A DNA stretch of 64,000 nt, taken from Aeromonas veronii bv. veronii. GTDB taxonomy: Bacteria; Pseudomonadota; Gammaproteobacteria; Enterobacterales; Aeromonadaceae. The stretch lies in NCBI RefSeq assembly GCF_000820225.1, contig NZ_CDDK01000010.1:42196-106195 (forward strand). The letters are read 5' to 3'. Below the pieces are notes generated by a model. It was not told the origin of the DNA, did no database searches, and saw only the letters and a list, made by a program, of their open reading frames with translations. Below are positions 1-8,803 of this stretch, in pieces. Every line of letters begins with the position of its first letter. Positions within the stretch are counted from its first letter, which is position 1. The position numbers were made by a program, and so were the translations under genes.

Positions 1-231
1 GTTGATGAGAGAGAAGATCCTCAGCGTACGCCACCCCCCCTTGTCACCCTGTCAGCGATGGTCCCGCTTTTTTAGGATTCGGACTGACCCGTAAAAGATG
101 TCTGTCAGCTCACAATTTCGGCACAATCATTCGCCCCGCCGACCAAAAACGCTAAAAAAATGACGACAAGTGATAAGCAGCCACCGATCAGCCGCATAGG
201 GTGTCACTCTCCCCCTGCCCGAGGTTTGGCC

Positions 232-639
232 ATGTATCACGCTCTCATCACCGCCCTGTACACACAACTTGGACTTCCGCTTCCGGTGGCCGGACAGACA
301 GCCACCACCCTGACCATCAACGACGAACTGGTGCTGACGCTGGCAGAGGATGAGGACCATCTGGTGATCTATCTGCTGCTACCGGGCCACGCCATGCCCA
401 ACACGCCCCTGCTCAACCACCTTGGCGACGAGCCGGTGTTTCTGCTGGATCAGACCGAGCGGGGAGAGACCCTGATCTGGGCCCGCGAGTGGCTCGATCA
501 CCTGACGGTCGACAGCTTGTTGGTACTGCTCGAGCGGGCCATCGAGCTGGCTGCCGAACTGCTGACCCACCAGCACGACCGGGAGCAATCGACACAGCCT
601 CAGCATCCCGCCTCCACAACCGCAACCATCAGGGTCTAG
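232..639 (+). CDS. small acidic protein resembling CesT-type secretion chaperones
   Basis: The gene encodes 135 aa from the ATG at 232, which has a GAGG 8 nt upstream. A longer reading from 160 lacks a ribosome-binding site and adds a Pro/Ser-rich stretch unlike the rest. The protein is acidic, opens with an amphipathic helix and LGLPLPV, then has alternating strand-like segments (TLTINDELVLTL, HLVIYLLL) and a C-terminal Leu/Ala/Glu-rich helix. This length, acidity and layout resemble class I type III secretion chaperones of the CesT/Tir family, which bind one effector in the cytoplasm. No effector gene follows, and the DNA to its left is outside the window. The family call is tentative; the gene itself is likely real. 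Confidence 0.5.
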   Translation: MYHALITALYTQLGLPLPVAGQTATTLTINDELVLTLAEDEDHLVIYLLLPGHAMPNTPLLNHLGDEPVFLLDQTERGETLIWAREWLDHLTVDSLLVLLERAIELAAELLTHQHDREQSTQPQHPASTTATIRV

Positions 640-705
640 CGCCCCCCCATTCTGGTCACTGCCCCGCAAAATCGAGATTTATCTTGTTCGGCATGGGTTT
701 AGTCA

Positions 706-733
706 TTGCGGCTCCATCGGTAATTGTTAGAAT
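706..733 (+). promoter_or_regulatory. probable sigma-70 promoter for the MauE/rhodanese pair
   Basis: TTGCGG (706-711) and TAGAAT (728-733) are separated by 16 bp and sit about 30 nt upstream of the start codon at 762. A small inverted repeat (CCTCT/AGAGG) lies between this promoter and the ribosome-binding site AGAGGT. Confidence 0.5.
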
Positions 734-761
734 TTACCCCCTCTCTATAAAGAGGTAGAAC

Positions 762-1181
762 ATGCCTGCGTTGTTGCGCATGCTGGCCAATCTGGCTCTG
801 GGAGGATTCTTCCTCGCCTCCGCCGGGTTCAAGCTGGTCTCCCCCGCCCTGTTCATCGAGCAGATCGCGGCCTTCGGGCTGATCTGGCCGTCACTGATCC
901 CGCCAGTGGCCTGGGGGCTGATTGCCCTTGAGCTCTGCGCAGGGCTTGCGGTCATCGCCAACCGGCGCTGGGGACTCTGGCTGGTGATCGGGCTGCTCGC
1001 CCTATTTATTCCGGTGTTGGGCTATGGCGTTGCCATCGGGCTCGACATCTCTTGCGGCTGTCTGGGCAGGGCTGATCTCAGCTCGTTGCCGGAGGCCATT
1101 GTGCGGGATCTGCTGCTACTGACGCTTGCGGGCGCCCTGCTGCGAACTTCCCGCCCCGTTTTTCCCGTACTAAAGGAGTAG
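762..1181 (+). CDS. MauE/DoxX-like integral membrane protein
   Basis: The protein has 139 aa and four hydrophobic segments (about residues 5-25, 45-65, 70-95 and 115-130). A Cys-Gly-Cys motif (SCGCLG) lies in the loop before the last helix. This is the layout of the MauE/DoxX-type membrane proteins, which are associated with redox or thiol chemistry at the inner membrane. The ATG follows an AGAGGT ribosome-binding site. The gene ends 4 nt before the rhodanese lipoprotein, so the two are almost certainly co-transcribed. Together they suggest a small thiol/sulfur redox unit at the envelope, which is inference. The exact substrate is not readable from the sequence. Confidence 0.7.
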   Translation: MPALLRMLANLALGGFFLASAGFKLVSPALFIEQIAAFGLIWPSLIPPVAWGLIALELCAGLAVIANRRWGLWLVIGLLALFIPVLGYGVAIGLDISCGCLGRADLSSLPEAIVRDLLLLTLAGALLRTSRPVFPVLKE

Positions 1182-1185
1182 TGAC

Positions 1186-1713
1186 ATGATGACATTGCGA
1201 TCCCGCACCCTGCTGGCCTCGCTGATCGCCGCCAGCTTTGCCCTTGCGGGCTGTGGCGATAACCAGTTCGAGCAGGAGGTGAAGCTGGAGCAGTCGGCTG
1301 TACAGCTGGCACAGGAGGCGCAGCAGGGGGGCTATCAGCTGCTGACCGTGGCCGAGCTGAAGACCCGGATGGACAAGGGTGAGGAGTTGGTGATCATCGA
1401 CACCATGCCCTATGAGGACTCCTACAAGAAAGAGCACATCCCGGGCGCCAAGAACTTTGTCTTCGTGAAGGAGGCCAAGTCCGGCGACAACTGGAGCGAG
1501 ATTGTCGAGGGGAGCGGCACGGCGGAGCAGTTCCAGGCGCTGCTGGGTGAAGACAAGTCCCGCCCTGTGGTGATCTACTGCGGCTTCGTCAAGTGCGGCC
1601 GCAGCCACAACGCTGCCGCCTGGGCGGTGACTCAGGGCTATCAGCAGGTCTATCGGGTGCCGGGCGGCATCTTTGCCTGGAAAGGGGCCGGTTACCCCGT
1701 CTCTGCCGAGTAA
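1186..1713 (+). CDS. rhodanese-like lipoprotein
   Basis: The protein has 175 aa. A lipoprotein signal peptide ends in a lipobox (LAGC, lipidated Cys at about residue 22), so the mature protein is anchored in the envelope. Residues about 55-170 form a rhodanese domain: VIIDTMPYEDSYKKEHIPGA is the typical entry segment, and CGFVKCGRSH supplies the active-site Cys loop, followed by PGGIFAWKGAGYPV. Rhodaneses carry sulfane sulfur as a cysteine persulfide. The ribosome-binding site is AAGGAG. It overlaps the operon of the upstream MauE-like gene (4-nt gap) and is followed by a strong terminator. The physiological acceptor is unknown. Confidence 0.8.
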   Translation: MMTLRSRTLLASLIAASFALAGCGDNQFEQEVKLEQSAVQLAQEAQQGGYQLLTVAELKTRMDKGEELVIIDTMPYEDSYKKEHIPGAKNFVFVKEAKSGDNWSEIVEGSGTAEQFQALLGEDKSRPVVIYCGFVKCGRSHNAAAWAVTQGYQQVYRVPGGIFAWKGAGYPVSAE

Positions 1714-1744
1714 CCGCGTTTGCCCACAAGGCAACACAGCCGAT

Positions 1745-1778
1745 ATGAAAGAAGCCCGCAACTGCGGGCTTCTTTCAT
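1745..1778. terminator. bidirectional terminator between the rhodanese gene and the cystine carrier
   Basis: A perfect 16-bp inverted repeat (ATGAAAGAAGCCCGCA and its complement) encloses a 2-nt loop. Its A- and T-rich outer ends suit termination on both strands between two convergent genes. Confidence 0.85.
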
Positions 1779-1796
1779 ATTACGTGGCACTCAGGG

Positions 1797-3164
1797 TTAG
1801 CTGGCGGCCTGCGTCTGCACTGTCTCCACGTTGGCCAGCTGTTGCTTGCCCAGCAACCGCTTGGTGATCATCGCCGCCATGATGGAGCCGTTGACGTTGA
1901 GGGCGGTGCGGCCCATATCCACCAGCGGCTCGATGGCGATCATCACCCCCACCAGCGCGATGGGGAAGTTGAGGGTGGAGAGCACGATCAGCGCGGCGAA
2001 GGTGCCGCCACCGCCGACGCCAGCCACCCCGATGGAGCCCAGCGCAATCACCGGCAGCAGAGTCAGCAGGAACAGGGGATCAAACGGGTTGATACCGAGC
2101 ATGGGAGCAATCATCGCCACCATCATGGCCGGATAGATGCCGGCGCAGCCGTTCTGGCCGAGGTTGGCACCGAACGAGGCGGCAAAGTTGGCGATGCTGG
2201 CGGGCACCCCAAGACGCTGCTGGGTCTCGATACTGAGCGGGATGGAAGCCGCGCTGCTGCGGGAGACAAAAGCGAAGGTGAGCACGCCCCATACTTCCCG
2301 CAAATAGTGCAGCGGGTTCTGGCCGATCAGCAGCAGGATCACCATGTGCACCGCAAACATCGCCAGAATGGCGACGTAGCAGACCAGAATAAAGCCGAGC
2401 AGGCTGAGGATCTCGCTCAGGGGATAGTGGGCTACCACCCGGGCGATCAGCGCCATCACCCCATAGGGGGTGAGCGCAATAACCACCCGCACCATCTTCA
2501 TCACCCACAGTTGCAGGGTGTCGATGGCCACGGCGGCGCGAGCACCAGCCTGTGGATGCTCCGCCTTCAACTGCAGCAGGGCAACCCCCGCCAGCACGGT
2601 AAAGATCACCACGCCGATCACCGAGAGGCTACGGCTACCCGCCATATCGGCGGCAAAGTTGGTGGGCACCAGCGAGAGCAGCAGGGCCGGCAGAGTCTGG
2701 GCACTGTCGATGGTGCTCATGCTCTGTTGCAGGGTGGCGCTGTCGCTACCGTGACTCAACAACCCGGCTGCGGTGAGACCGCTCAGGTGGGTAATGGTCA
2801 TCCCCACCACACCGGCGATCATCACCAACGTCAGCATGGAGCCGATCAGCACGGCGCTGATCTTGCCAAGGGACTGGGCCTGCTCCAGCTTGTTGATGGC
2901 GGAGAGGATGGAAGTGAACACCAGCGGCATCATCACCACCTTGAGCAGACTGACATAGCCACCGCCGATGATATTGACCCACTCCAGGGTCTGCTGGACG
3001 CCGGCATCATCGGCGCCCCACCCCAATTGCAGCGCCAGCCCGAACAGGGCGCCAAGCAGCAGACCCGCAAGTACCTTGCGCGAGAGCGGCACAGTAGAGG
3101 GAATCCGGGTCAGGGCAAAACAGAGCAGACAGAAAACAAGCGATGCAATCAGGACAAACATCAT
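1797..3164 (-). CDS. tcyP: L-cystine carrier, sodium:dicarboxylate symporter family (TcyP/YdjN type)
   Basis: The protein has 455 aa, close to the 463 aa of E. coli TcyP. About nine hydrophobic segments and re-entrant loops are visible. The diagnostic SAASIPLS serine-rich loop and the NGCAGIYPAMM segment of the DAACS (SDF) fold are present. The N-terminal VLAGLLLGALFGLALQ and KVVMMPLVFTSILSAI stretches are characteristic. Members take up amino acids or dicarboxylates with a cation, and the TcyP branch carries L-cystine. Two ATG codons in tandem (3164 and 3161) follow an AGGT ribosome-binding site. A terminator separates it from the upstream ABM gene, so it is probably a single-gene unit. Substrate is inferred from family. 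Confidence 0.82.
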   Translation of the reverse strand: MMFVLIASLVFCLLCFALTRIPSTVPLSRKVLAGLLLGALFGLALQLGWGADDAGVQQTLEWVNIIGGGYVSLLKVVMMPLVFTSILSAINKLEQAQSLGKISAVLIGSMLTLVMIAGVVGMTITHLSGLTAAGLLSHGSDSATLQQSMSTIDSAQTLPALLLSLVPTNFAADMAGSRSLSVIGVVIFTVLAGVALLQLKAEHPQAGARAAVAIDTLQLWVMKMVRVVIALTPYGVMALIARVVAHYPLSEILSLLGFILVCYVAILAMFAVHMVILLLIGQNPLHYLREVWGVLTFAFVSRSSAASIPLSIETQQRLGVPASIANFAASFGANLGQNGCAGIYPAMMVAMIAPMLGINPFDPLFLLTLLPVIALGSIGVAGVGGGGTFAALIVLSTLNFPIALVGVMIAIEPLVDMGRTALNVNGSIMAAMITKRLLGKQQLANVETVQTQAAS

Positions 3165-3265
3165 GAGTACCTGTAGTGGCCATCAGGCCGAAAGTGGATA
3201 GAAACGAAGGGAAATGCGGGCTGGGCCGCAGAACAAAACGCCGGAATGCAGGAGAGTGCTGGCGT

Positions 3266-3300
3266 GAAAAAGCAGCGGATGCCCGAGGGGGCGTCCGCTG
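3266..3300 (-). terminator. terminator of the panB-panC-ABM unit
   Basis: A 12-bp stem (CAGCGGACGCCC with GGGCATCCGCTG, one mismatch on the minus strand) is followed by CTTTTTC. It sits just after the ABM-domain gene and before the cystine carrier. Confidence 0.75.
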
Positions 3301-3313
3301 GCAATCGGGGGAA

Positions 3314-3664
3314 TTACTTCTTTACGGGGGCGTCGTACTGTTCGGGTTCGTCGCTATAGACGCAGACATTCCACTTCGCAGCCAAACCATCTTCCGCCAG
3401 ACAGTAACGCTCGAAGAAAGCCTTGATCTCCGCGCGCTGGCAGTGGGCTTCAAAGGCTGCCATATCTTGCCAAATCTCGTTGAACACGATGGGGAAGCTC
3501 TCCCCCTCGGCAAACGGGCTCGCGATGTGGCGGGTCACCCGATATTGCAGGCAGCCATCCTCACGCAGGGTGTTGGGCTCGAGCGCCTGCAGCACCTGAA
3601 ACAGGGCCTGCTCCTGACCGGGTTTGGGCAGGAATTGGGCAATGCAGTAAACCTTCTTGGACAT
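3314..3664 (-). CDS. antibiotic biosynthesis monooxygenase (ABM)-domain protein, putative quinol monooxygenase
   Basis: The protein has 116 aa. A single ABM domain (dimeric alpha-beta barrel) spans residues about 3-95: YCIAQFLPKPGQEQAL, then GCLQYRV, FNEIWQDMAAFEAH and the terminal Asp/Pro-rich tail. Small proteins of this fold, for example YgiN, act on quinols or detoxify electrophiles in the cytoplasm without a bound cofactor. The start has a near-perfect ribosome-binding site (CCAGGAGG). It lies 24 nt after panC and is likely co-transcribed with it, although no metabolic link to pantothenate is evident. Confidence 0.75.
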   Translation of the reverse strand: MSKKVYCIAQFLPKPGQEQALFQVLQALEPNTLREDGCLQYRVTRHIASPFAEGESFPIVFNEIWQDMAAFEAHCQRAEIKAFFERYCLAEDGLAAKWNVCVYSDEPEQYDAPVKK

Positions 3665-3688
3665 GGGGTCCTCCTGGTTGTGGCGGGC

Positions 3689-4546
3689 TCAGGCTTGCTG
3701 CAGCGTGACCACTTGATTGTCGATAAGGCGGGCCTTGCCAAGATAAGCGGCCATCAGGATCACCAGCTGCGCGCTCTCGTCTGTGGCGGATTCGAGGGTG
3801 GCGGCATCGACGATGTCGATGGCATCGGTACGAAAACCGGCGTTGTCGAGGCGTTGGCTGGCCTGCGCCACCAAGGAGGGCAGGTGGTGGTCACCCGCTT
3901 CGATCTGCTCGGCGATCCAGTTCATGGTGCGCGCCAGCTCGGGGGCAATGGCCCGCTCGGCGGCAGTCAGGTAGCCGTTGCGCGAAGAGAGTGCCAGCCC
4001 GTCTTCGGCCCGTACGGTGGGCACACCGACGATCTCGATGGGCATCGCCATGTCGGCCACCATCTTGCGAATGAGCGCCAGCTGCTGGTAATCCTTCTGG
4101 CCAAAGCAGGCCACATCCGGCTGTACCAGATTGAACAGCTTGGTGACGACGGTACTGACACCACGGAAGTGACCCGGGCGCAGCGCCCCCTCCAGCAGAT
4201 TGGAGAGACCCGGCACCTCGACGAAGGTCTGGCTGGCCAGCCCCTGCGGATACATGATCTCCGGGGTCGGGGTGAACACCATATCGACCCCGGCCGCTTC
4301 CAGCGCAGCGCAATCCTGCTCCAGAGTGCGCGGGTAGTTGGCAAGATCCTCGGCCTTGTCGAACTGCATCGGGTTGACGAAGATGCTGACCACCACCTTC
4401 TCGGCGTGGCTGTGCGCCTCTTTCACCAGCGTCAGGTGGCCCTGATGCAGATTGCCCATGGTGGGCACGAATGCGATGGCACGCCCTTCACGGCGCCATT
4501 GGCTTATCTGCTCACGCAGAACGACGGGATTATTTACGACCAACAT
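3689..4546 (-). CDS. panC: pantothenate synthetase
   Basis: PanC condenses pantoate and beta-alanine with ATP in the cytoplasm to give pantothenate, the last step before coenzyme A synthesis. The protein has 285 aa, matching the usual 283. The nucleotidyl-transferase signature [16 protein letters not shown] (about residue 25) contains the HxGH-like motif, and [16 protein letters not shown] and the pantoate-binding region follow. I chose the ATG at 4546 because GGAAGG lies 10 nt upstream; a start at 4591 would add 15 residues not expected in the family. It is followed by the ABM gene. A partial copy of its own ribosome-binding region lies 88 bp upstream. Confidence 0.95.
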   Translation of the reverse strand: MLVVNNPVVLREQISQWRREGRAIAFVPTMGNLHQGHLTLVKEAHSHAEKVVVSIFVNPMQFDKAEDLANYPRTLEQDCAALEAAGVDMVFTPTPEIMYPQGLASQTFVEVPGLSNLLEGALRPGHFRGVSTVVTKLFNLVQPDVACFGQKDYQQLALIRKMVADMAMPIEIVGVPTVRAEDGLALSSRNGYLTAAERAIAPELARTMNWIAEQIEAGDHHLPSLVAQASQRLDNAGFRTDAIDIVDAATLESATDESAQLVILMAAYLGKARLIDNQVVTLQQA

Positions 4547-4648
4547 CAGCAGTTCACCTTCCGATAAATCAAAAAGAGAGACGGGTTGCATCCACAGATA
4601 GCGCTCGGGCGGGATGGGGCACGAACATGGCTATCAGCAGTTCACCTT
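4545..4648. repeat. imperfect duplication of the panC translation start region
   Basis: ATCAGCAGTTCACCTT at 4545-4560, which is the complement of the panC ribosome-binding region, recurs exactly at 4633-4648. The similarity extends leftward and rightward with gaps (GATAAATCAA versus GATGAATCAA, then ACGG). The offset is 88 bp. The duplicate lies in the 201-bp gap between panB and panC and leaves a 19-codon minus-strand frame from an ATG at about 4628. Confidence 0.6.
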
Positions 4649-4747
4649 TAGATGAATCAATAAGATACGGATTAGCTATACAGATTAACTGTGCAAGGCT
4701 GAGAAGCAGAGACGGGGGCCGCAGCCCCCATCATGCAACCGCCAGGA

Positions 4748-5542
4748 TCAGTTGAAGCAGTGCTCCGGGCCGGGGAAGCTCCCCTCGCTCACCTGCTGCA
4801 CATAGAGGCGGATGGCGGCACGCACATCGCCGGTCTCGGCCAGGAAGTTCTTGGTGAACTTGGGCACATAGCCGGAGGTGACGCCAAAGGCATCGTGCAT
4901 CACCAAAATCTGACCGTCGGTCGCGGGGCCGGCACCAATGCCGATCACCGGGATGCGCAGTGCCTTGGTGATGCGCTCGGCCAGCGCAGTGGGCACACAC
5001 TCGAGCACCAGCAGCTGGATACCGGCCGCTTGCAGTTCGAGGGCCTGACGGTAGATCTCCTGGGCCTGAAACTCATCGCGCCCCTGCACCTTGAAGCCAC
5101 CAAAGACATGAACGGATTGCGGAGTGAGACCGAGGTGACCACACACCGGCACCCCGTTGCGGGTAAGGTGGCGGATGGAGTCACACAGCCAGTCGCCCCC
5201 TTCCATCTTCACCATGCGGGCACCGGCCGCCATCAGGCGGGCAGCGTTCTGGTAAGTCTGCTCGGGGGTGGCGTAGCTCATGAACGGCATGTCGGCGACC
5301 ACCAGTGCCTTGCTGGCACCGCGTGCCACACAGCGGGTGTGATAGACCATCTCATCCATGTTGACCGCCAGGGTATCCTGACCCCCTTGCAGCACCATGC
5401 CCAGCGAATCGCCGATGAGCAGCACGTGGGCCCCCTCGTCGTCGAACAGCTTGGCAAAGGTGGCATCATAGGCGGTGATGGCGGTGAACTTTTGACCCTC
5501 CTGCTTCATCTTCAGCAGGCTGGCGGTGGTGATCTTGCTCAT
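4748..5542 (-). CDS. panB: 3-methyl-2-oxobutanoate hydroxymethyltransferase
   Basis: PanB transfers a hydroxymethyl group from methylenetetrahydrofolate to ketoisovalerate, making ketopantoate, the first committed step to pantothenate. The protein has 264 aa, exactly the family length. Visible landmarks are [25 protein letters not shown] (Mg-binding Asp), [22 protein letters not shown] and [18 protein letters not shown]. The ATG overlaps the folK stop as ATGA and has an AGGAG ribosome-binding site inside folK, so the two are translationally coupled. The order folK-panB-panC is the enteric arrangement. Confidence 0.96.
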   Translation of the reverse strand: MSKITTASLLKMKQEGQKFTAITAYDATFAKLFDDEGAHVLLIGDSLGMVLQGGQDTLAVNMDEMVYHTRCVARGASKALVVADMPFMSYATPEQTYQNAARLMAAGARMVKMEGGDWLCDSIRHLTRNGVPVCGHLGLTPQSVHVFGGFKVQGRDEFQAQEIYRQALELQAAGIQLLVLECVPTALAERITKALRIPVIGIGAGPATDGQILVMHDAFGVTSGYVPKFTKNFLAETGDVRAAIRLYVQQVSEGSFPGPEHCFN

Positions 5543-6063
5543 AGAGGCTCCTGTACGTCTGCACGCGGGGCAATGATGGCCAAATCATTGTGCGGGCAGC
5601 GGGCAACCAGTCGGGCGAGCGGGGTGCCGCAGGGCAGCACCAGAGCAGGCGCAATTTCGGCAAGGGGCAGCAGCACGAACTCCCGCTCCTTCATGCCGTA
5701 GTGGGGTACGATCAGGCGCTCATGGTTGATCACCTGATCCCCATAGAGCAGCAGATCGAGATCCAGAGTTCTCGGCCCCCACCGCTCATCTTTGCGCACA
5801 CGTCCCTGTTCCAGCTCGATTTTTTGTAATTGATCCAGCAGCGCAAGGGGCGCGAGCCGGGTATTGAGCCGGGCCACGGCATTGACGTAGTCCGGCTGGT
5901 CAGCAGGCCCCATCGGGCGGCTGCTGTAAAACGACGAGGCCTCCACCAGCACAGATTCCGGCAACCTTGCCAAGGCGGCAACGGCGCGACGAGCCTGACC
6001 CAGCGGGTCAGACAGGTTGGAACCAATGGCGATGAAGACCTCGGTCATCACGTCTGTTGTCAC
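5539..6063 (-). CDS. folK: 6-hydroxymethyl-7,8-dihydropterin pyrophosphokinase
   Basis: FolK (HPPK) transfers pyrophosphate from ATP to hydroxymethyl-dihydropterin in folate synthesis. The protein is 174 aa from the GTG at 6063, whose last two bases overlap the pcnB stop (GTGA); an ATG at 6048 would give 169 aa and is the alternative start. Signature segments are [10 protein letters not shown] at the N terminus, [19 protein letters not shown], and [15 protein letters not shown] carrying the Mg-binding Asp pair. The overlaps with pcnB upstream and panB downstream indicate one transcript, which also makes sense because PanB uses a folate. Confidence 0.95.
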   Translation of the reverse strand: MTTDVMTEVFIAIGSNLSDPLGQARRAVAALARLPESVLVEASSFYSSRPMGPADQPDYVNAVARLNTRLAPLALLDQLQKIELEQGRVRKDERWGPRTLDLDLLLYGDQVINHERLIVPHYGMKEREFVLLPLAEIAPALVLPCGTPLARLVARCPHNDLAIIAPRADVQEPL

Positions 6064-7511
6064 TCGGCCACTTTCGGTTTGCGGCGACGGGGACGACGAC
6101 GGTTGCGACTGTTGCTACTGCGCTTCTCGCCATCGTGGCTGCGAGCCTCGCCGCGCTCACCGCTGGCCGGGCGACGGGTCGCTTCACGCTGCAGTTGCGG
6201 GCGCACATCCGGATTGGAGGCGACATAGCGCTCCCACCAGCTGGCCAGCTCGCCGAGACCGCGCTCGACCCGGTTGCGCAGCAACAGGAAGTCGAACGCC
6301 GCGCGGAACTTGGGATGCTCCATGGCGCGCTCGGGGTGCTTGCCCTGACGACGGGTCAGCCGCTGTTGCAGTGCCCAGATGTCGCGGACATCTGTGGTGA
6401 AACGGCGTGGAACGGCGATGATCCGCACCTGATTGTCCAGTACCTCGTTGATCGCCAGCATGAAGGCGTCATACCAGGGCAGGCCGCTCTCGTTCTCCAG
6501 CACCCGACCACGGGCCTCGACGCAGCCCCACAGCAGGGTGGCGTAGAGGAAGGCGGGGGTGACGCGCTTGTCTTCACGAACCCGGGTGTCGGTATCGATC
6601 AGTGCCTGCTCGATAAACTGCTCGTAGGGCGAGTTGCCGTGCGGGGTAAACAGCGCAGCCACTTGCGGGAAGAGCTGCTGGAACAGGCCATACTCGCGCA
6701 GCAGTTTGTAGGTCGCCAGACCGTCGCCAGCCAGGAACAGCTTGAGGGTCTCCTCAAACAGGCGGGCAGCCGGGATGTCTTGCAGCAGTGGCGCCAGCTC
6801 CTTGATGGGGGCGGCAGTACGCGGGCTGATGGTCATATCCAGCTTGGCGGCAAAGCGCACGGCGCGCAGCATCCGCACCGGATCTTCACGATAACGGGTC
6901 TCGGGATCGCCGATCAGCTCAAGCTTGCGCTCGGCCAGATCTTCCAGACCCCCTTCAAAATCGTGCAGGGTGAAATCTTTGGCGCTGTAGTAGAGGGCGT
7001 TGACGGTAAAGTCGCGGCGCTCGGCATCCTCTTCGATGGTGCCGTAGACGTTGTCGCGCAGCAGCATGCCTTCATCAGACTGGGCCGACACATGTTTGCT
7101 GGTATTGACCTGATGGTGGTGACCCCGGAAGGTGGCCACTTCGATCACGTCACGACCAAAGACAATGTGGGCCAGGCGGAAACGACGGCCAATCAGGCGG
7201 CAGTTGCTGAACAGCGCCTTGATCTGCTCCGGCGTCGCATCGGTTGCGATGTCGAAATCCTTGGGCGTCTTCCCGAGCAGCAGATCCCGGACTCCGCCGC
7301 CGACCAGGTAGGCCTCATAGCCCCCTTTGTTCAGGCGATAGAGCACCTTCAGTGCATTCTCGCTGATCTCTTTGCGCGAAATAGGGTGCTGATCACGGCT
7401 TAAGGTACGACGTTGACCGGCGACACGGGCTGGAATGGGGGATTCCACCGACTGCTCGCCGTCTTCCTTGCCGAGCACCTTGCGGCAAAAGTTTGCGATC
7501 TGGGAAAAAAT
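6060..7511 (-). CDS. pcnB: poly(A) polymerase I, apparently started at an AUU codon
   Basis: PcnB adds poly(A) tails to RNA 3' ends and so promotes decay. The nucleotidyltransferase core is clear: [25 protein letters not shown] (read in two parts, GGGVRD and the DFD metal site), then [11 protein letters not shown] and [12 protein letters not shown] basic, Arg-rich C-terminal tail follows. The reading frame is open to an ATG at 7526, but homology to the E. coli N terminus ([12 protein letters not shown], here [12 protein letters not shown]) begins exactly at an ATT codon at 7509-7511. That ATT has AGAGGT 6 nt upstream. E. coli pcnB is known to start at AUU, so I place the start there (483 aa). 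The frame overlaps folK downstream. Confidence 0.92.
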   Translation of the reverse strand: MFSQIANFCRKVLGKEDGEQSVESPIPARVAGQRRTLSRDQHPISRKEISENALKVLYRLNKGGYEAYLVGGGVRDLLLGKTPKDFDIATDATPEQIKALFSNCRLIGRRFRLAHIVFGRDVIEVATFRGHHHQVNTSKHVSAQSDEGMLLRDNVYGTIEEDAERRDFTVNALYYSAKDFTLHDFEGGLEDLAERKLELIGDPETRYREDPVRMLRAVRFAAKLDMTISPRTAAPIKELAPLLQDIPAARLFEETLKLFLAGDGLATYKLLREYGLFQQLFPQVAALFTPHGNSPYEQFIEQALIDTDTRVREDKRVTPAFLYATLLWGCVEARGRVLENESGLPWYDAFMLAINEVLDNQVRIIAVPRRFTTDVRDIWALQQRLTRRQGKHPERAMEHPKFRAAFDFLLLRNRVERGLGELASWWERYVASNPDVRPQLQREATRRPASGERGEARSHDGEKRSSNSRNRRRPRRRKPKVAE

Positions 7512-7566
7512 GGTACACCTCTTCATGACTTCTAAATTGACGGGAGGCCAAAAAATAGCGGCCTAT

Positions 7567-7714
7567 CATAGCTCACGCCTAACCAAATGAAAAACCGTGC
7601 TGACAATTGATCCCGCATGAAACCGTCTGCCAGCGAAAATAGCGGTCAATCTGCACATAGCTCAGGCCTGACCAAATGAAAAACCGTGCTGACAATTGAT
7701 CCCGTTTGAAACGG
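7567..7714. repeat. two diverged direct copies of a 59-bp intergenic segment
   Basis: Positions 7567-7625 and 7656-7714 match at all but about five bases; the shared core includes CAAATGAAAAACCGTGCTG followed by ACAATTGATCCCG. The offset is 89 bp. They occupy the 257-bp space between gluQ and pcnB, where no gene is visible. They may carry duplicated regulatory sites for pcnB. Confidence 0.8.
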
Positions 7715-7783
7715 ATCATCCCGATAAAATCACAATCAACAGCGGCAATTTACGCTCAATCAAACAAAAATCACCTGGTCGAC

Positions 7784-8692
7784 TCAGCAATCCGCGAGCG
7801 GGATCTTCTCGCTGGCGGGCACCCGTTCGAGCAGCCAGTTGGCGATGCCCCACCGGATGATCTCGTCGATCCGGCTCGCCATCAGCTCGGGCGGCGGGCA
7901 CTGGCCGAGGAAGTGCAGCGCCTGCCACAGGGCCGGTCGCACCTCATCGAGCGCCAACGCCGGCGCATGGTTCTGCTTGGAGAGCTTGTTGCCATCTGCC
8001 AGCACCGCCAGCGGTAGATGCACCCAGTCGGGCACCGGCGCCCCCAGGGTCTGGTAGAGGGCAATCTGGCGCACCGTGGGTTCGAGCAGATCGGCGCCGC
8101 GCACTATCTCGGTGATGCCGCTGTCCATATCATCCACCACTACTGCCAGGTTGTAGGCGTAGAGTCCGTCGCGGCGACGGATGATGAAATCCTCCTCAGC
8201 GAGCGCCGCAGGGACCGCGATATGGCCCTGCAAACGATCGTCGAAGTGGTAGACCGGATGGTGCTGGCGCAGCCGGGCGGCGCAACCTTCGGCCGCAAGC
8301 CCCAGCGTGCGGCAGTGGCCGCTGTAGAGACCGCCCGCGGCCATGATTTCGCGCCGGGTGCAGCGGCACCAGTAGAGGTCCCCCGCCCGATAGAGCTGGT
8401 CGATGATCTCGTCATAACGGCCGTGGCGCGCACTCTGGAACATCACCTCCCCATCCCACTCGAGACCATATGCCTCAAGGGTTTTGAGAATAAGGTCGGC
8501 CGCCCCCGCCATCTCCCGCGGCGGATCGATATCTTCGATGCGCACCAGCCAACGTCCCTGCTGCGCTCTGGCCTGCAAAAAGCTGCCGAGGGCGGCGATC
8601 AGCGAACCGAAATGAAGCGGGCCTGAGGGTGAGGGGGCAAAGCGGCCGACATAGGGGCGTGCAAGGGGTGAAGACAGGGGATTCACTGGCAT
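7784..8692 (-). CDS. gluQ: glutamyl-Q tRNA(Asp) synthetase
   Basis: GluQ (YadB) attaches glutamate to queuosine at the wobble position of tRNA(Asp). It is a truncated class I glutamyl-tRNA synthetase lacking the anticodon-binding domain, and 302 aa fits. The HIGH-type motif is PSGPLHFGS near residue 23 and the KMSKS-type motif is NKLSKQN near residue 235. Cysteines in YWCRCTRRE and SGHCR form the family's zinc site. The start region lacks a strong ribosome-binding site, so an alternative start cannot be excluded. It lies directly downstream of dksA across a terminator, as in E. coli. Confidence 0.93.
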   Translation of the reverse strand: MPVNPLSSPLARPYVGRFAPSPSGPLHFGSLIAALGSFLQARAQQGRWLVRIEDIDPPREMAGAADLILKTLEAYGLEWDGEVMFQSARHGRYDEIIDQLYRAGDLYWCRCTRREIMAAGGLYSGHCRTLGLAAEGCAARLRQHHPVYHFDDRLQGHIAVPAALAEEDFIIRRRDGLYAYNLAVVVDDMDSGITEIVRGADLLEPTVRQIALYQTLGAPVPDWVHLPLAVLADGNKLSKQNHAPALALDEVRPALWQALHFLGQCPPPELMASRIDEIIRWGIANWLLERVPASEKIPLADC

Positions 8693-8754
8693 GGCTGTTC
8701 GGGTAAGCGATTCATTGAGGCTGCATTCTGGGGCGCGACCGCCAAAAGCTCAAT

Positions 8755-8783
8755 AAAAAAGGGAGCCCGCGAGCTCCCTTTTT
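8755..8783. terminator. dksA/gluQ intergenic terminator
   Basis: GGGAGC and GCTCCC enclose a 6-nt loop and are flanked by A6 on one side and T5 on the other. It follows dksA on the minus strand; partial read-through would feed gluQ. Confidence 0.8.
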
Positions 8784-8803
8784 CATATACCAGAGGGTCG
8801 GGA

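Noticed and set aside
1842..3176. 444-codon frame antisense to the cystine carrier
   Set aside because: His/Gln/Asp-rich shadow of a hydrophobic membrane protein; no ribosome-binding site or homology.
6057..7403. 448-codon plus-strand frame antisense to pcnB
   Set aside because: Shadow frame; pcnB is certain.
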